Below are positions 20,727-29,800 of a stretch of DNA of 42,950 nucleotides, piece by piece (within the stretch, counting starts at the first letter, position 1; each line of letters starts with the position of its first letter). A program made the translations under genes and the position numbers. The stretch is from an uncultured Pseudomonadota bacterium (lineage in GTDB: Bacteria > Myxococcota_A > UBA796 > UBA9615): the NCBI GenBank assembly GCA_937891735.1, contig CALAGR010000349.1, forward strand, positions 1 to 42,950. Direction: 5' to 3'. The notes beneath the pieces are model-generated. The model was given only the letters and a program-made list of their open reading frames with translations. It had not been told where the DNA came from and did no database searches.

Positions 20727-21449
20727 TCATCGCTGGGCTGCCCGCCTGCGACGCAGTCCCGGCGGATCGAGGGGCAGGTGCCCAAGCTCCGCCAGAGAGG
20801 CGAACCTACCGTCGCCGACGATGACGTGGTCCCGGACCGGGATGCCGAGCAGCTCTCCGACGTGGGCCAGCTCTTCTGTGAGCGCGAAATCCTCGCCGCT
20901 GGGCAGCGGATCGCCCGAGGGGTGGTTGTGGGCCAGGATGACCGAGGAGGCCGCGTCGGCCATGGCCCCCGCGAACACATCCCGCGCAGACACATGCACG
21001 CGGTTGGCGCCCCCTCGCGCGACCTCCTCCAGCGCCAGCGTGCGGTTTCGCGCGTCCAGGGACACGACCCAGAACCGCTCCGTCCGGATCTGCTTGCAGC
21101 GCCCCCGGAGCGCTTCGTAGACGATGCGCGGATCGGTGATCACCTGCCCCCGAGGACACGGTCGCTCCGCGATCCGGACCGCGAGGGCCCCCAGCGCCAG
21201 CAACCGCCGCGCCCGGGACGGGCCCACCCCCGGCACGCGCTGCAGCGCCGCCTCCCGGGATCGCACGAGACCGTGCATACCCCCCACCTCCCTCAAGATG
21301 CGGCGAGCGAGCTCCACGGCGCGCGGCCCCGGCGGGCCCCCGCGGGTCAGCAGGAACGAGAGGAGATCGGCGTCGGACAGCCCGTCGGGGCCCAGCGCCT
21401 GCATGCGCTGATCGGGATCATCCGTCGGATCGGTGTGGGTCTGAGGCAT
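20727..21449 (-). CDS. radC: RadC-family JAB/MPN protein
   Basis: A 240-aa RadC/UPF0758-family protein. The N-terminus has a UPF0758 helical domain (LSDADLLSFLLTRGG) with a helix-hairpin-helix (QRVPGVGPSRARRLLALGAL). The C-terminal JAB domain has the complete metal site HNHPSGDPLPSGED and the preceding VHVSARDVFAGAMADAASSV strand. The original DNA-repair role of RadC is disputed, and these proteins are often on mobile or competence-related loci. ATG 21449 is preferred, since upstream in-frame starts at 21473 and 21584 add unconserved residues and run into the repeat array. It is divergent from a membrane protein gene with an unusual repeat cluster between them. Confidence 0.93.
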   Translation of the reverse strand: MPQTHTDPTDDPDQRMQALGPDGLSDADLLSFLLTRGGPPGPRAVELARRILREVGGMHGLVRSREAALQRVPGVGPSRARRLLALGALAVRIAERPCPRGQVITDPRIVYEALRGRCKQIRTERFWVVSLDARNRTLALEEVARGGANRVHVSARDVFAGAMADAASSVILAHNHPSGDPLPSGEDFALTEELAHVGELLGIPVRDHVIVGDGRFASLAELGHLPLDPPGLRRRRAAQR

Positions 21450-21518
21450 GCAGCGGGCATGAGCACGCGCCATGCCAACGCCGATGAACGCTGACGGGAG
21501 CGCCTGTCGGACGGGTGC

Positions 21519-21582
21519 GTGTCCGGGCCGTGTCCGGGCTCGTGTCCGGTTCGTGTCCGGGGCCGGACACACCCCCGGACAC
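21519..21582 (+). promoter_or_regulatory. Phased six-copy GTGTCCGG operator-like array
   Basis: Six exact copies of the octamer GTGTCCGG. Four are direct (starting at 21519, 21530, 21542, 21553) and two inverted (21563, 21575). Start spacings are 11, 12, 11, 10 and 12 bp, about one helical turn each, so all sites fall on one face of the DNA. The array is in the divergent region between radC (start 21449) and the membrane protein gene (start 21640). A TATTCT hexamer at 21604-21609 may be the -10 element of the rightward promoter. This looks like a cooperative binding site for a regulator. The regulator is not known. Confidence 0.75.
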
Positions 21583-21639
21583 ATGTTGGACCCTTCCCGG
21601 CGCTATTCTCCCCGCCGAGGGTTACGGAGGGAGCGGGAC

Positions 21640-22089
21640 ATGGTGAGCGCGCGCAGATTCGAGCGGTGGATGCGGTTCTCGGCGGTGCTGTACTGCCTGG
21701 GCGGATTGGGCTTCGCCCTGATGCCCGAGATGTCCTTTGCCCTGCCCGAGCGGGCCCTGCTCACCGTGCTGGGCCTGGACTGGGAGCCCATGCCGCGCAC
21801 GACCGTGTATCACTGGGCGACGCTGGCGGTCTCGATGATGGCGACCATCACGATCTGCAGCGTGCTCGCCGGACGCAACGGGCAGCGGGACCGGGACTTC
21901 GCGATCCCCGTGATGGTGAGCAAGGGCGTGTCCTCCGTGGGCGCGCTGCTGGCCCTGGGCCTGCACGGCAGCTACGCGGTCTACCTGCTGGTGTTCCTCA
22001 CCGACTTTCCGTTGATGCTGCTGACCTGGTGGTTCTGGTCGCGGCTGCGCAACGACCTGTTGGCCTGGGGCGGATATGGAGTGCGTTGA
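21640..22089 (+). CDS. Small integral membrane protein paired with acyl-CoA dehydrogenase
   Basis: A 149-aa protein with four likely transmembrane segments (about residues 13-30, 57-77, 88-107 and 110-130). It starts at ATG 21640 with a strong ribosome site (GGAGGGAGCGGG just upstream). No named domain is recognised. The stop (22087-22089) is immediately followed by the ATG of the AidB-like gene at 22090, so the two are co-translated. Regulation by the upstream octamer array is likely from position. Confidence 0.75.
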   Translation: MVSARRFERWMRFSAVLYCLGGLGFALMPEMSFALPERALLTVLGLDWEPMPRTTVYHWATLAVSMMATITICSVLAGRNGQRDRDFAIPVMVSKGVSSVGALLALGLHGSYAVYLLVFLTDFPLMLLTWWFWSRLRNDLLAWGGYGVR

Positions 22090-23655
22090 ATGAGCATCCC
22101 CTACTCGTTTGCGGAGTGGCGCAGCAGCCTCGGCCGCGACTTCTGGGCCGACGATCCCGAGCTGGCCGCGATCCTGTCGCACCACGGGCTGAGCGACGAG
22201 GCCGGGCGCGAGCGCGTCGCGCGCTACGGCGTGTACTCCGCGCGGGCCATGACCGACGGCGTGGACGCCAACGACCGCCCGGGGGCGCTGCCCCAGGTGA
22301 TCGGCTTCGACCCTTGGGGAATGCCGGATCCCATGGGCGTCAGCGTGCACCCGGCGACGAAGCGGCTGCTGGCAGCGTCCCTGCGCGCGGGCGCCGCCAC
22401 CGAGCCCGACGTCCTCGTCCGGTACGGGATGGCCTACCTGGGGGCCCAGGTGGGGGAAGCGGGCGTGAGCTGCCCCCTGGCCTGCACCGATGGCTTCGTG
22501 CGGGCGGTCGATGAGCTGGAGTGCGCCGAGGAGGTCAAGGCGGCGGCGGCGCACATCCGCATGCAGGCTCCGGGCGGGCCGGTGCACGCCGCCCAGTTCG
22601 TGACCGAGGCCCAGGGCGGGTCCGACGCGGCCACAAACCTCGTGCAGGCGACCCCCGTGGGGGATGGCAGCTGGCGACTGAGCGGCAACAAGTTCTTCTG
22701 CAGCAACCTGCCCGCGCAGTACTGGGCGGTCACGGCGCGGCCCGTCGATGGACCTGCGGGCCCCCGGGGCGTGGCGCTGTTCATGGTGCCGCGGGCGCTG
22801 CCGTCGGGTGAAGCGAACGGCTTCCGGGTCGAGCGCCTCAAGGACAAGCTGGGCACCCGCGCCCTGCCGACGGCCGAGATCACGCTCGATGGCGCCATCG
22901 GCTGGCCCATCGGCCCCCTGCAGGCGGGCCTGAAGAACATGGTCCGCATCGTCCTGACCACGTCCAGGTTCTGGACGGGGCTCGCCGGAATCGGATTGAT
23001 CCGCGGCGCCGAGCGGGTCGCGACGACGTACGCCGAGTTCCGACACGCGTTCGGTGGCCCCATCGCGCGGTTCCCCTTGGTGGCCGAAGCCCTGGACACG
23101 CTCCGCAAGGATCGCGTGCACATGCTCGCCGCCGCGTTCGACGTCCTGTCCTCCTGGCAGGCCACCGCCGCCGCCGAGACCGCTGGGGTCCCGCCGGACC
23201 GGAACCTGGCGATCCGCTCCCGCGTGCTCGTGCAGCTCTTCAAGACCTGGGCGACCCGACGGTCCACCCAGCGCGTGCACGACGCCATCATCGTGCTCGG
23301 CGGGAACGGGATCGAGGAGCGCTTCTCGCCCCTGCCGCGCCTTCTGCGGGACGCGGTGATCCTGGAGACGTGGGAGGGACCCCACGGGCTCCTCCTGTCG
23401 CGCGGGCTGTCGGACCTGCAGCGCTTCGGAGCGCGGGACGAGCCCCACGAGATGGCCGCGCTGCTGCTTCCAGCGGGGGCCGCCGGCGAAGAGGTCCAGC
23501 GCATCGGAGACGATCTGGCCGCCGTCCTACGAACGACTGACGAACGCGCCCAGATGCTCCGGTTCCGCGACTTCACCGACGATCTGCTCGATCTCATCGG
23601 GGAGATCGCATGGCGCGAGGTAAAGGCGGGATCCAGGGTAGACCCGGTCCGCTAG
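22090..23655 (+). CDS. Acyl-CoA dehydrogenase, AidB-like
   Basis: A 521-aa FAD-dependent protein of the acyl-CoA dehydrogenase superfamily, closest in layout to AidB (E. coli adaptive-response protein). Evidence: AQFVTEAQGGSDAATNL, followed by WRLSGNKFFCSN, VERLKDKLGTRALPTAEITL and FWTGLAGIGLIRGAERVA. The catalytic Glu equivalent is in ILETWEGPHGLLL (in AidB an IWEGSGN-like stretch). It is longer than ordinary short-chain dehydrogenases (~380-400 aa), as expected for AidB-type proteins with an extra C-terminal region. E. coli AidB is upregulated by alkylating agents, but that function is not implied here. Confidence 0.9.
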   Translation: MSIPYSFAEWRSSLGRDFWADDPELAAILSHHGLSDEAGRERVARYGVYSARAMTDGVDANDRPGALPQVIGFDPWGMPDPMGVSVHPATKRLLAASLRAGAATEPDVLVRYGMAYLGAQVGEAGVSCPLACTDGFVRAVDELECAEEVKAAAAHIRMQAPGGPVHAAQFVTEAQGGSDAATNLVQATPVGDGSWRLSGNKFFCSNLPAQYWAVTARPVDGPAGPRGVALFMVPRALPSGEANGFRVERLKDKLGTRALPTAEITLDGAIGWPIGPLQAGLKNMVRIVLTTSRFWTGLAGIGLIRGAERVATTYAEFRHAFGGPIARFPLVAEALDTLRKDRVHMLAAAFDVLSSWQATAAAETAGVPPDRNLAIRSRVLVQLFKTWATRRSTQRVHDAIIVLGGNGIEERFSPLPRLLRDAVILETWEGPHGLLLSRGLSDLQRFGARDEPHEMAALLLPAGAAGEEVQRIGDDLAAVLRTTDERAQMLRFRDFTDDLLDLIGEIAWREVKAGSRVDPVR

Positions 23656-23696
23656 CATCCCGCCTCGGTCGGGATCGGCCGCCACCCGGTGAACAC

Positions 23697-24281
23697 ATGT
23701 CCGTCGTATCCGCCACCTGCTACGAGCTCCTCGGGGTTCCGGTCCACGCGCCTCGCACCGAGGTCGCTCGGGCCTGGCACGACCGTCGGCGGGAGGCGCT
23801 CGACGCGGGTCGGCAGCGGAGCGTGGAAGAGGTCGAGGCGTTGTGCGCCAGGCTGGACGAGGCCTATCGCACCCTCGTGGACCCGCACCGCGCGCAGCGG
23901 TACCGCATCTACGTGGACCAGCGGCGGCAGGCCCCTGCGCTGGAGCAGCCCGTCGATGGGGACGGTGACGGCGACCCGCTGCGCGCGCCTCTGGGTCGCC
24001 CCTGGGAACGCCGAGGGCAGGACGACCTCGCCGAGGTGATCGACGCCGTGCTCAGCTCGGACTCCCCCGAGCTTCCCGATGAGGACACGATCAACACGCT
24101 GGACGAGTGGTCCGACGGAGCGCCCGGGGCCACCCGCGGCGCGATCCCGCAGGCGATGCCCGCTCCACCGCCGAGCGCGTTCTCCGCGAACGTGACGGGG
24201 CGACACAAGGTCATCTCCCGCACCCGCCCGACCACGATGCCCGGCCGACGGCGTCCCGCACCCTGGGTCAAGGACGACTGA
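23697..24281 (+). CDS. J-domain-like protein lacking the HPD motif
   Basis: A 194-aa protein from ATG 23697. Residues ~6-75 resemble a J domain: CYELLGVPVHAPRTEVARAW, then helix III and EEVEALCARLDEAYRTLVDP, then a YD-like RYRIYVDQ. The HPD motif between helices II and III, needed to stimulate DnaK, is absent (RREALDAGRQ in its place). The remaining ~120 residues are acidic then Pro/Ala-rich, with a basic end. It may be a degenerate J-like protein with a structural role. It overlaps the convergent IMPase gene by 14 bp. Confidence 0.75.
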   Translation: MSVVSATCYELLGVPVHAPRTEVARAWHDRRREALDAGRQRSVEEVEALCARLDEAYRTLVDPHRAQRYRIYVDQRRQAPALEQPVDGDGDGDPLRAPLGRPWERRGQDDLAEVIDAVLSSDSPELPDEDTINTLDEWSDGAPGATRGAIPQAMPAPPPSAFSANVTGRHKVISRTRPTTMPGRRRPAPWVKDD

Positions 24282-25107
24282 CCTCGAGAGGCTCGGTCCC
24301 TTCGGCCGCGACGTCTGCGCCCCACCCCAGCAAGCGGGCGATCTCCCGGACCGGTCCTGGGCGCCCCATGATTACGTCCTCGACCTTTCCGCCCTGGGCC
24401 GACGGGCGACGCAGGAACAGGCCGCCCGCCTCGCGGATCAGGCAGCGCGACGCCAGCAGATCCCACGGCTGCAACCCGGGATCGACCATCGCGTCGACCC
24501 CTCCCCCCAGCGCCATCGCGTGGCCGAAGGCGTCCGCGTACCCGCGCAGGTAGGGGCTCGCGTCCACGAGCGTGTGGTAGTCGTGCAGCACCTTGGAGGC
24601 CCGGAACCAGGACGGGTCCCCCACCGACACGATCTGGCGGGCGCGCCCACTGTTGGGCTTCAGGACGAGGGGCTCGCCGTTCCGCGTACAGCCCCGTCCC
24701 CAGGCCGCGGCGTAGCGATGCCCCAGGGCGGGCAGGCTCAACACGCCCACGAGCACGCGGTCGTCCGCGACGTCGTGCAAGGCCAGCAGGGATCCGAACA
24801 GCGGCAGCCCGTGCACGAACGACACGGTGCCGTCGATCGGATCGACCACCCACCGGAGCGACGCGTCGGGATCGTCGTCGCCGTGCTCCTCGCCGAGCAC
24901 CGGGATCTCGGGGGTGAGCCGCGCGAGCACCGCGCGGACCGCGACCTCGGCGGCCTGATCGGCCTCGCTGACCGGCGACCCGTCCCCCTTGATCTCGATG
25001 GCGAGGTCGATGCGTCCGAAGTGGTGCAGGACCACCTCCTCGGCGGCCTCGATGGCCGCGAGGCCGGCGGCGAGCGCCCTGTCCAGATCCACGTGACGGT
25101 GTGCCAT
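24268..25107 (-). CDS. Inositol monophosphatase family protein
   Basis: A 279-aa protein of the Mg-dependent, Li-sensitive phosphatase family. The three metal-binding signatures are present: GEEHGDDDP (GEE), VVDPIDGTVSFVHG (DPIDGT) and QPWDLLASRCL (WDxxA). Substrate could be inositol phosphate, histidinol phosphate (HisN) or PAP-type nucleotides, and sequence alone does not decide. Start ATG 25107 has AGGAG eight bases upstream; an upstream in-frame start at 25128 is not needed. The gene stands alone. The 273 bp from it to the next gene hold divergent promoters, but no clear box is visible. Confidence 0.92.
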   Translation of the reverse strand: MAHRHVDLDRALAAGLAAIEAAEEVVLHHFGRIDLAIEIKGDGSPVSEADQAAEVAVRAVLARLTPEIPVLGEEHGDDDPDASLRWVVDPIDGTVSFVHGLPLFGSLLALHDVADDRVLVGVLSLPALGHRYAAAWGRGCTRNGEPLVLKPNSGRARQIVSVGDPSWFRASKVLHDYHTLVDASPYLRGYADAFGHAMALGGGVDAMVDPGLQPWDLLASRCLIREAGGLFLRRPSAQGGKVEDVIMGRPGPVREIARLLGWGADVAAEGTEPLEVSRP

Positions 25108-25380
25108 TCCATCTCCTGATCGCAACAACGGGAGGCCCAGGGGCCGGGGTGGGAATCATCCCACAGCAGCGCCCGCGGGTCCGGCGCGGGCCGCGGCTGA
25201 GGGTCGGCGGAGGCAACGAGCGCCGCAGCGGCAGGAGTCGAGTGCCCGCCCCGAATCGCGCGCGCTGACATATCCTTGTCATCGGCTACAGCAGGTGCGG
25301 GGGTGCATGCTGGGTCAGGGAGGTCGGCTGGGCGAGGAGCGCTCCGCTGATCCGCATCATTCGAACGAGCGGATCTGAAC

Positions 25381-25686
25381 ATGCACCGATGCCTGCTGGT
25401 CGTGGCGCTCCTTGCCGCGGCCTCCTTTCTTTCGACCGCCGCGCTGGCGGGCCCGGTGGTGCTGTACGGCCCCGGACTGGACAGCTCCCAGGCCGGGATC
25501 ATCGCGAAGCAGCGGTTGAAGACCGGGGACTTCCAGGTGGCCGGCAGCCTCGCCGAGAAGATCGGGGTCAAGGGCGCCACGGCCATCGCGGTCGGCGCGC
25601 CGTACGAAGTCTGCGGCAGGCCCGCCAAGCGGCCCCTGAAGGGGGAGTTCCTGCGGGTCGATCAGCAGATGTCGCAGATGGAGTAA
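25381..25686 (+). CDS. Signal-peptide protein, N-terminal part of a gene broken by in-frame TAA
   Basis: ATG 25381 begins a signal peptide (LLVVALLAAASFLSTAALAG) and ~75 mature residues, ending at TAA (25684-25686) in the run QQMSQME. The same frame continues past the stop with protein-like sequence (SSVRKTIKQIAGQIACYGAD) to 26655, so these 101 aa are probably the front of one ~424-codon gene. A single change of the TAA (for example from TAC) would join them. Because no start codon occurs in the frame until ATG 25789, the 34 codons in between would otherwise be unexplained. The protein is a putative exported protein of unknown function. Confidence 0.7.
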   Translation: MHRCLLVVALLAAASFLSTAALAGPVVLYGPGLDSSQAGIIAKQRLKTGDFQVAGSLAEKIGVKGATAIAVGAPYEVCGRPAKRPLKGEFLRVDQQMSQME

Positions 25687-25788
25687 AGCTCCGTTCGCAA
25701 GACCATCAAGCAGATCGCAGGCCAGATCGCCTGCTACGGCGCCGACGCCACCCGCGACGACCTGTACACCCTGTTCTTCACCCAGGGC

Positions 25789-26655
25789 ATGGCGGCGTTC
25801 TACGACGACGACACCTCGGCGGCCCAGACGGCGTTCGCCCAGGCCACCGCCATCGACCCGTCCCGCCCCTGGCCCGAGCAGTACCCGCCCACCGCCAAGC
25901 CGCTGTACGACGAAGCGCTGCGCATCATGACCGCCAGCCCTCCGAGCAAGGTGGTCAGCGCGGTCCCCGGCGACGTCAACGTGGACGGAGACAAGGACTT
26001 CGGCAAGCCGCGGCTGTACCCCGGCGGACACCTCGTGTTCGTGCCCAGCTCCACGTCGTCGATGTGGGTGACGATCCCGCGCGCTCCGGCGATGTCCGAG
26101 GACGGGCTGCTGGTCACCACCGCGGCCGAGCTGCTCCTGGGGCTGCTCGCTGGCAACGACAAGTACGCCCCGTGGCTCAGCCAGCTGGCCGAGAAGGAAG
26201 GCTGGACCGAGATCGCGCTCGTCGGCGCCGAGGACGTCGTGCTCTTCAAGGAGGGCGCCTTCTTCACCACGAGCGGCGGGAAGATCACCCGGGAGCGGTT
26301 CAACGCACCGTCCATGAGCGAGAAGAAGGGCCCGTCCGCAGCGACAGTGGCCGGGATCGTGCTGATCGGCGTGGGCGCCGGCACGGGGGCCGCCGGGCTG
26401 GGGCTGAACGTCAGCTCGTTCAACAACGGTCTGCCGAAGATCGGGTCGGCGTTGATCCCCCGCAGCGAGTACGACCGCTTCAAGACCCAGAACTCCGCCG
26501 GTCTGGCGTTGACCGCGACGGGGCTCGGGGTGGCCGTGGCCGGAGTCGTCGTGGCCATCGTCGGCTCCACCGCCCCGTCCAAGCTCGCCGCCGTGCCCTG
26601 GATGAGCGCAGACCAGAGCTCGTTCAGCTTCGGAATCGCCGGGAGGCTCCCCTGA
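25789..26655 (+). CDS. C-terminal part of the TAA-interrupted exported protein
   Basis: This is the continuation, in the same frame, of the 25381 signal-peptide gene. The continuous frame resumes at 25687, but the first start codon is ATG 25789 (288 aa from there). After helical segments (LYDEALRIMTASPPSK) it shows alternating strands and, near the end, two hydrophobic helices (VAGIVLIGVGAGTGAAGLGL and ALTATGLGVAVAGVVVAIVG). The overall picture is a membrane-associated exported protein. Its stop (26653-26655) overlaps the ATG of the next lipoprotein gene, so the break has not removed translational coupling. Read alone it would lack the signal peptide, consistent with a recent mutation or a base-calling error. 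Confidence 0.65.
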   Translation: MAAFYDDDTSAAQTAFAQATAIDPSRPWPEQYPPTAKPLYDEALRIMTASPPSKVVSAVPGDVNVDGDKDFGKPRLYPGGHLVFVPSSTSSMWVTIPRAPAMSEDGLLVTTAAELLLGLLAGNDKYAPWLSQLAEKEGWTEIALVGAEDVVLFKEGAFFTTSGGKITRERFNAPSMSEKKGPSAATVAGIVLIGVGAGTGAAGLGLNVSSFNNGLPKIGSALIPRSEYDRFKTQNSAGLALTATGLGVAVAGVVVAIVGSTAPSKLAAVPWMSADQSSFSFGIAGRLP

Positions 26656-26837
26656 TGCTCCGCCTGACCCTCCTTCTGCTCGCGCTGGTGTGGGCAGGCT
26701 GCCTGCTGCCGGGCGCCACCGACATCTACGGCGCGGCCGATGACGACGACAGCGCAGTGGCCGGCGACGACGACGACGCGACCGGTGACGACGACGACTC
26801 CGCCGACGACGACGACGACTCCGCGGGAGCCCGATGA
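26655..26837 (+). CDS. Small lipoprotein with DDDDSA repeats
   Basis: A 60-aa protein. The N-terminus is a lipoprotein signal (LTLLLLALVWAGC, lipid Cys near residue 16). The mature part is mostly acidic repeats: DDDDSAVAG, DDDDATG, DDDDSADDDDDSAG. It has one-base overlap with the gene before (TGATG) and a four-base overlap with the giant protein after (26834-26837). It may be a surface or periplasmic linker that binds cations, which is inferred only from composition. The same DDDDSA motif follows the signal peptide of the ATPase-like protein at 9563-13432. Confidence 0.82.
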   Translation: MLRLTLLLLALVWAGCLLPGATDIYGAADDDDSAVAGDDDDATGDDDDSADDDDDSAGAR

Positions 26838-29800
26838 TGAAGCGCTTCGTATTGCTGATCTCCAGCCTGCTGCTGGCGGCGCCGGCCCTGGCCGAAGAGC
26901 TGCCCTGGTCAACCGCGAACACGGTGGCCGGGACGGGCGCGGTGATGCTCGCGGCAGGCGACCTGGACCGTGATGGGGACGTCGATCTCGTCTCCATCGA
27001 TGAGGCCGGCAACCTGCTCACGGTGCACCTGAACAACGGCGACGGCACGGGCTGGACCACGAACACGCTCGCCGTAACCGCGCCCTACTCCGTGGACATC
27101 GCGGACTACGATCAGGACGGCGACCTCGACCTCACCACGAGCTCGGTCACCGGGGGGACCCTGGACATCTGGCAGAACGACGGCACCGGGGCGAGCTGGA
27201 CCCAGCAGGGCCGGACGCTCGGCGGCCTCACAGGCGGCGACGTCGTCTTCGCCGATCTGGACAGCAACGGCGCAGTGGACCTGCTGAACGGTCAGAACCT
27301 GGGCGCCGGGATCGGCTACGGCACCAACCCTGGCGGGAGCGTCGGCGTCGCGCTGATCCTCAACGGCTCCATTGTCGGCGCCACCGCTGTCGAGGCCGCC
27401 GACCTCGACCGTGACGGTGACCTCGATCCGATCTTCGCGGGGGCCGGGGTGATCAACTGGGCGGACATGTCCCACTGGGACCTCGTCTCCGGCTGCTCTC
27501 AGCCCTGCGGCACCGGGGTCGGAGGCACGCTGGCCACCCTGGCCGACGTCTTCGATCTCGAGGTCGGCGACGTGGACGCGGACGGAGATCTCGACCTCAT
27601 CGCCTCCACCACCGGGGCAGGCGACGCGGTCGTGTGGTTCGCCAACGACGGCAGCGGCAGCTTCGGCGTCGCGCAGACGATCCTCGCGAGCGCGGGAGGA
27701 CCGGGCCGGATCACCGCGGGGGATCTGGACCTCGACGGAGACCTGGATGTGCTCCTCTCGGCGGGGACGGACAACGACGTCCTGTTCCTGGAGAACACCG
27801 GCGCCGGAGCCACCTGGACCTCCCGCACCGTCGACGGCTCCCTGACCGGGGCCACCCACGCCATCAGCGCCGACATGGACGGCGACGGCGACCTCGACGT
27901 GATCGCCGCCGGCTCGGGGGCGGTGGTCTGGCACGAGAACCAGCGCGTGCACAGCACGGTGACCTTCCCCACCGCGACCACTTCGACCCCGGACGCCCAG
28001 TTCAGCAGCCCCAGCTCGGTCCGGTTCTACGACTTCGATCGAGACGGGGATCTGGACACGGTGCACGCCCACGGGAACGGGCGCGCGACGTGGCTCGAGA
28101 ACACCAACGGCGACGGTTCGAACTGGGGCTTCACGATGCTCAGCTCCAGCCTGAGCAACCCGGGCGACGCGGGGGCGATCGACGCGGACCGGGACGGTGA
28201 CTTCGATGCCGTCGTGTTGAACACGGTCAACCACTCCCTGAAGTGGTTCGAGAACACCGACGGCGCGGCCACCTTCGGAGGCGTGCAGAGCATCGCCGGC
28301 GGGCTCGGATCGCCCCGGGGGATCGCCTACGCCGACATGGACGGAGACGGCGACGAAGACATCGTGGCGTCGAGCTTCAACAACGACGCTGTGTATTGGT
28401 GGGCCGCTCCCCAGGGCGGCGTCACCACCTGGACCCAGACGACGATCTACAGCGGCACGAACAACCAGCTCGACGGACCCAACGCGGTGACCACCGGGGA
28501 CATCGACGGGGACGGCGACCAGGACGTGGTGGTCTCGGCCAGCGGCTCCTGGGAGGTCATCTGGCTGAGCAACAACGGGGACGGCACCTCGTTCACGCGG
28601 GTGCAGATCGACGACGACGCCAACGCAGGGTACGGCGGCGTGGCCCTGGCCGACATGGACGCCGACGGCGACCTGGACGTGATCCGCGGGGCGAACACGA
28701 ACCACGCCACCGAGCCTGGGCTCTACTGGTACGAGAACGACACGCCGAACCTGGCGAACTGGTCTGGCTTCGAAGTGGACAGCTCGAGCTCGGTCGGATG
28801 GGTCGACGCCAGCGATCTGGACTTCGACGGGGACGTGGACTTCGCCTGCCAGAACAGCAACACGATCTACACCTTGATCAACGACGGCGCGGGTGGCTTC
28901 ACGCGGACCAACCTGATCACGAGCTGGGGAGACGGGAGCTGGGTGGGTGACGTCAACGGCGACGGGCATCCGGACATCGCCGCGGTGGAGGAGTCCAACG
29001 GCGAGTTCAAGTGGTGGGCGAGCAGCAACCAGCAGGCCGATGTGAGCAGCGCGGCCCTGAGCCCCGCCTGCACCGGTGGCACACCGGGTTGCGTCGAAGA
29101 GGGCACCGCTGAGGCCGTTCTCTCCATCACCCTCGACCACAGCTTCGGCCGCACCGGGGACACCGACATCGAGCTGGGCGTCCTGGATCTGCTCCTCGAG
29201 AAGGACGTCAGCACGGCTGCGACACCGATGAGCGATGGCGAGGCTGCCAACGCGTTCTCCGCCCTGGAAGTCTGGGCCGACGACGGAGACGGATCCTTCA
29301 ACGCCGCCAGCGACACGGAGGTGCTCAACATCTCAGCGTTCACGCTCACAGCTGGCACCCTGAGCGTGGCCGTGCCGTCGTCCGCCGGCAACGCCGTGTC
29401 GTTCGGCGACACGCGCACGTTCTTCCTGGTCGTGGACGCTGCAGGCACTGCTGTCGCCAACGCGGTCGACGATCTGCGCATCACCTGGCAGCCCACGGCG
29501 AGCGCCGTGATCCACCACGCGGGTACAGACGTCCCCGTCCTTCTGGACGGAGGGGTGTCCGACCAGGCGGTCACGTTCTCCATCGACGCGCTGGACAGCG
29601 ACAACGATGGCGATCCCGACACCACGGACTGCAACGACAGCGATGCGACCGTGTTCAGCGGCGCCACGGAGACCTGCAACCTGGTCGATGACGACTGCGA
29701 CAGCAGCACCGACGAGGACTTCGACACTGACGGCGACTTCTACTTCGACGACGCGGACGCGGGCTGTGTCACGACGTACACCGCCTCGGGCTTCCTGGAC

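Noticed and set aside
25684-25686. In-frame stop as a selenocysteine codon
   Set aside because: The codon is TAA, not TGA, so tRNA-Sec cannot read it.
26909-29140. A 743-aa minus-strand frame opposite the giant surface protein
   Set aside because: Val/Arg/Asp-rich shadow of the FG-GAP repeats with no domain; the plus strand is clearly coding.
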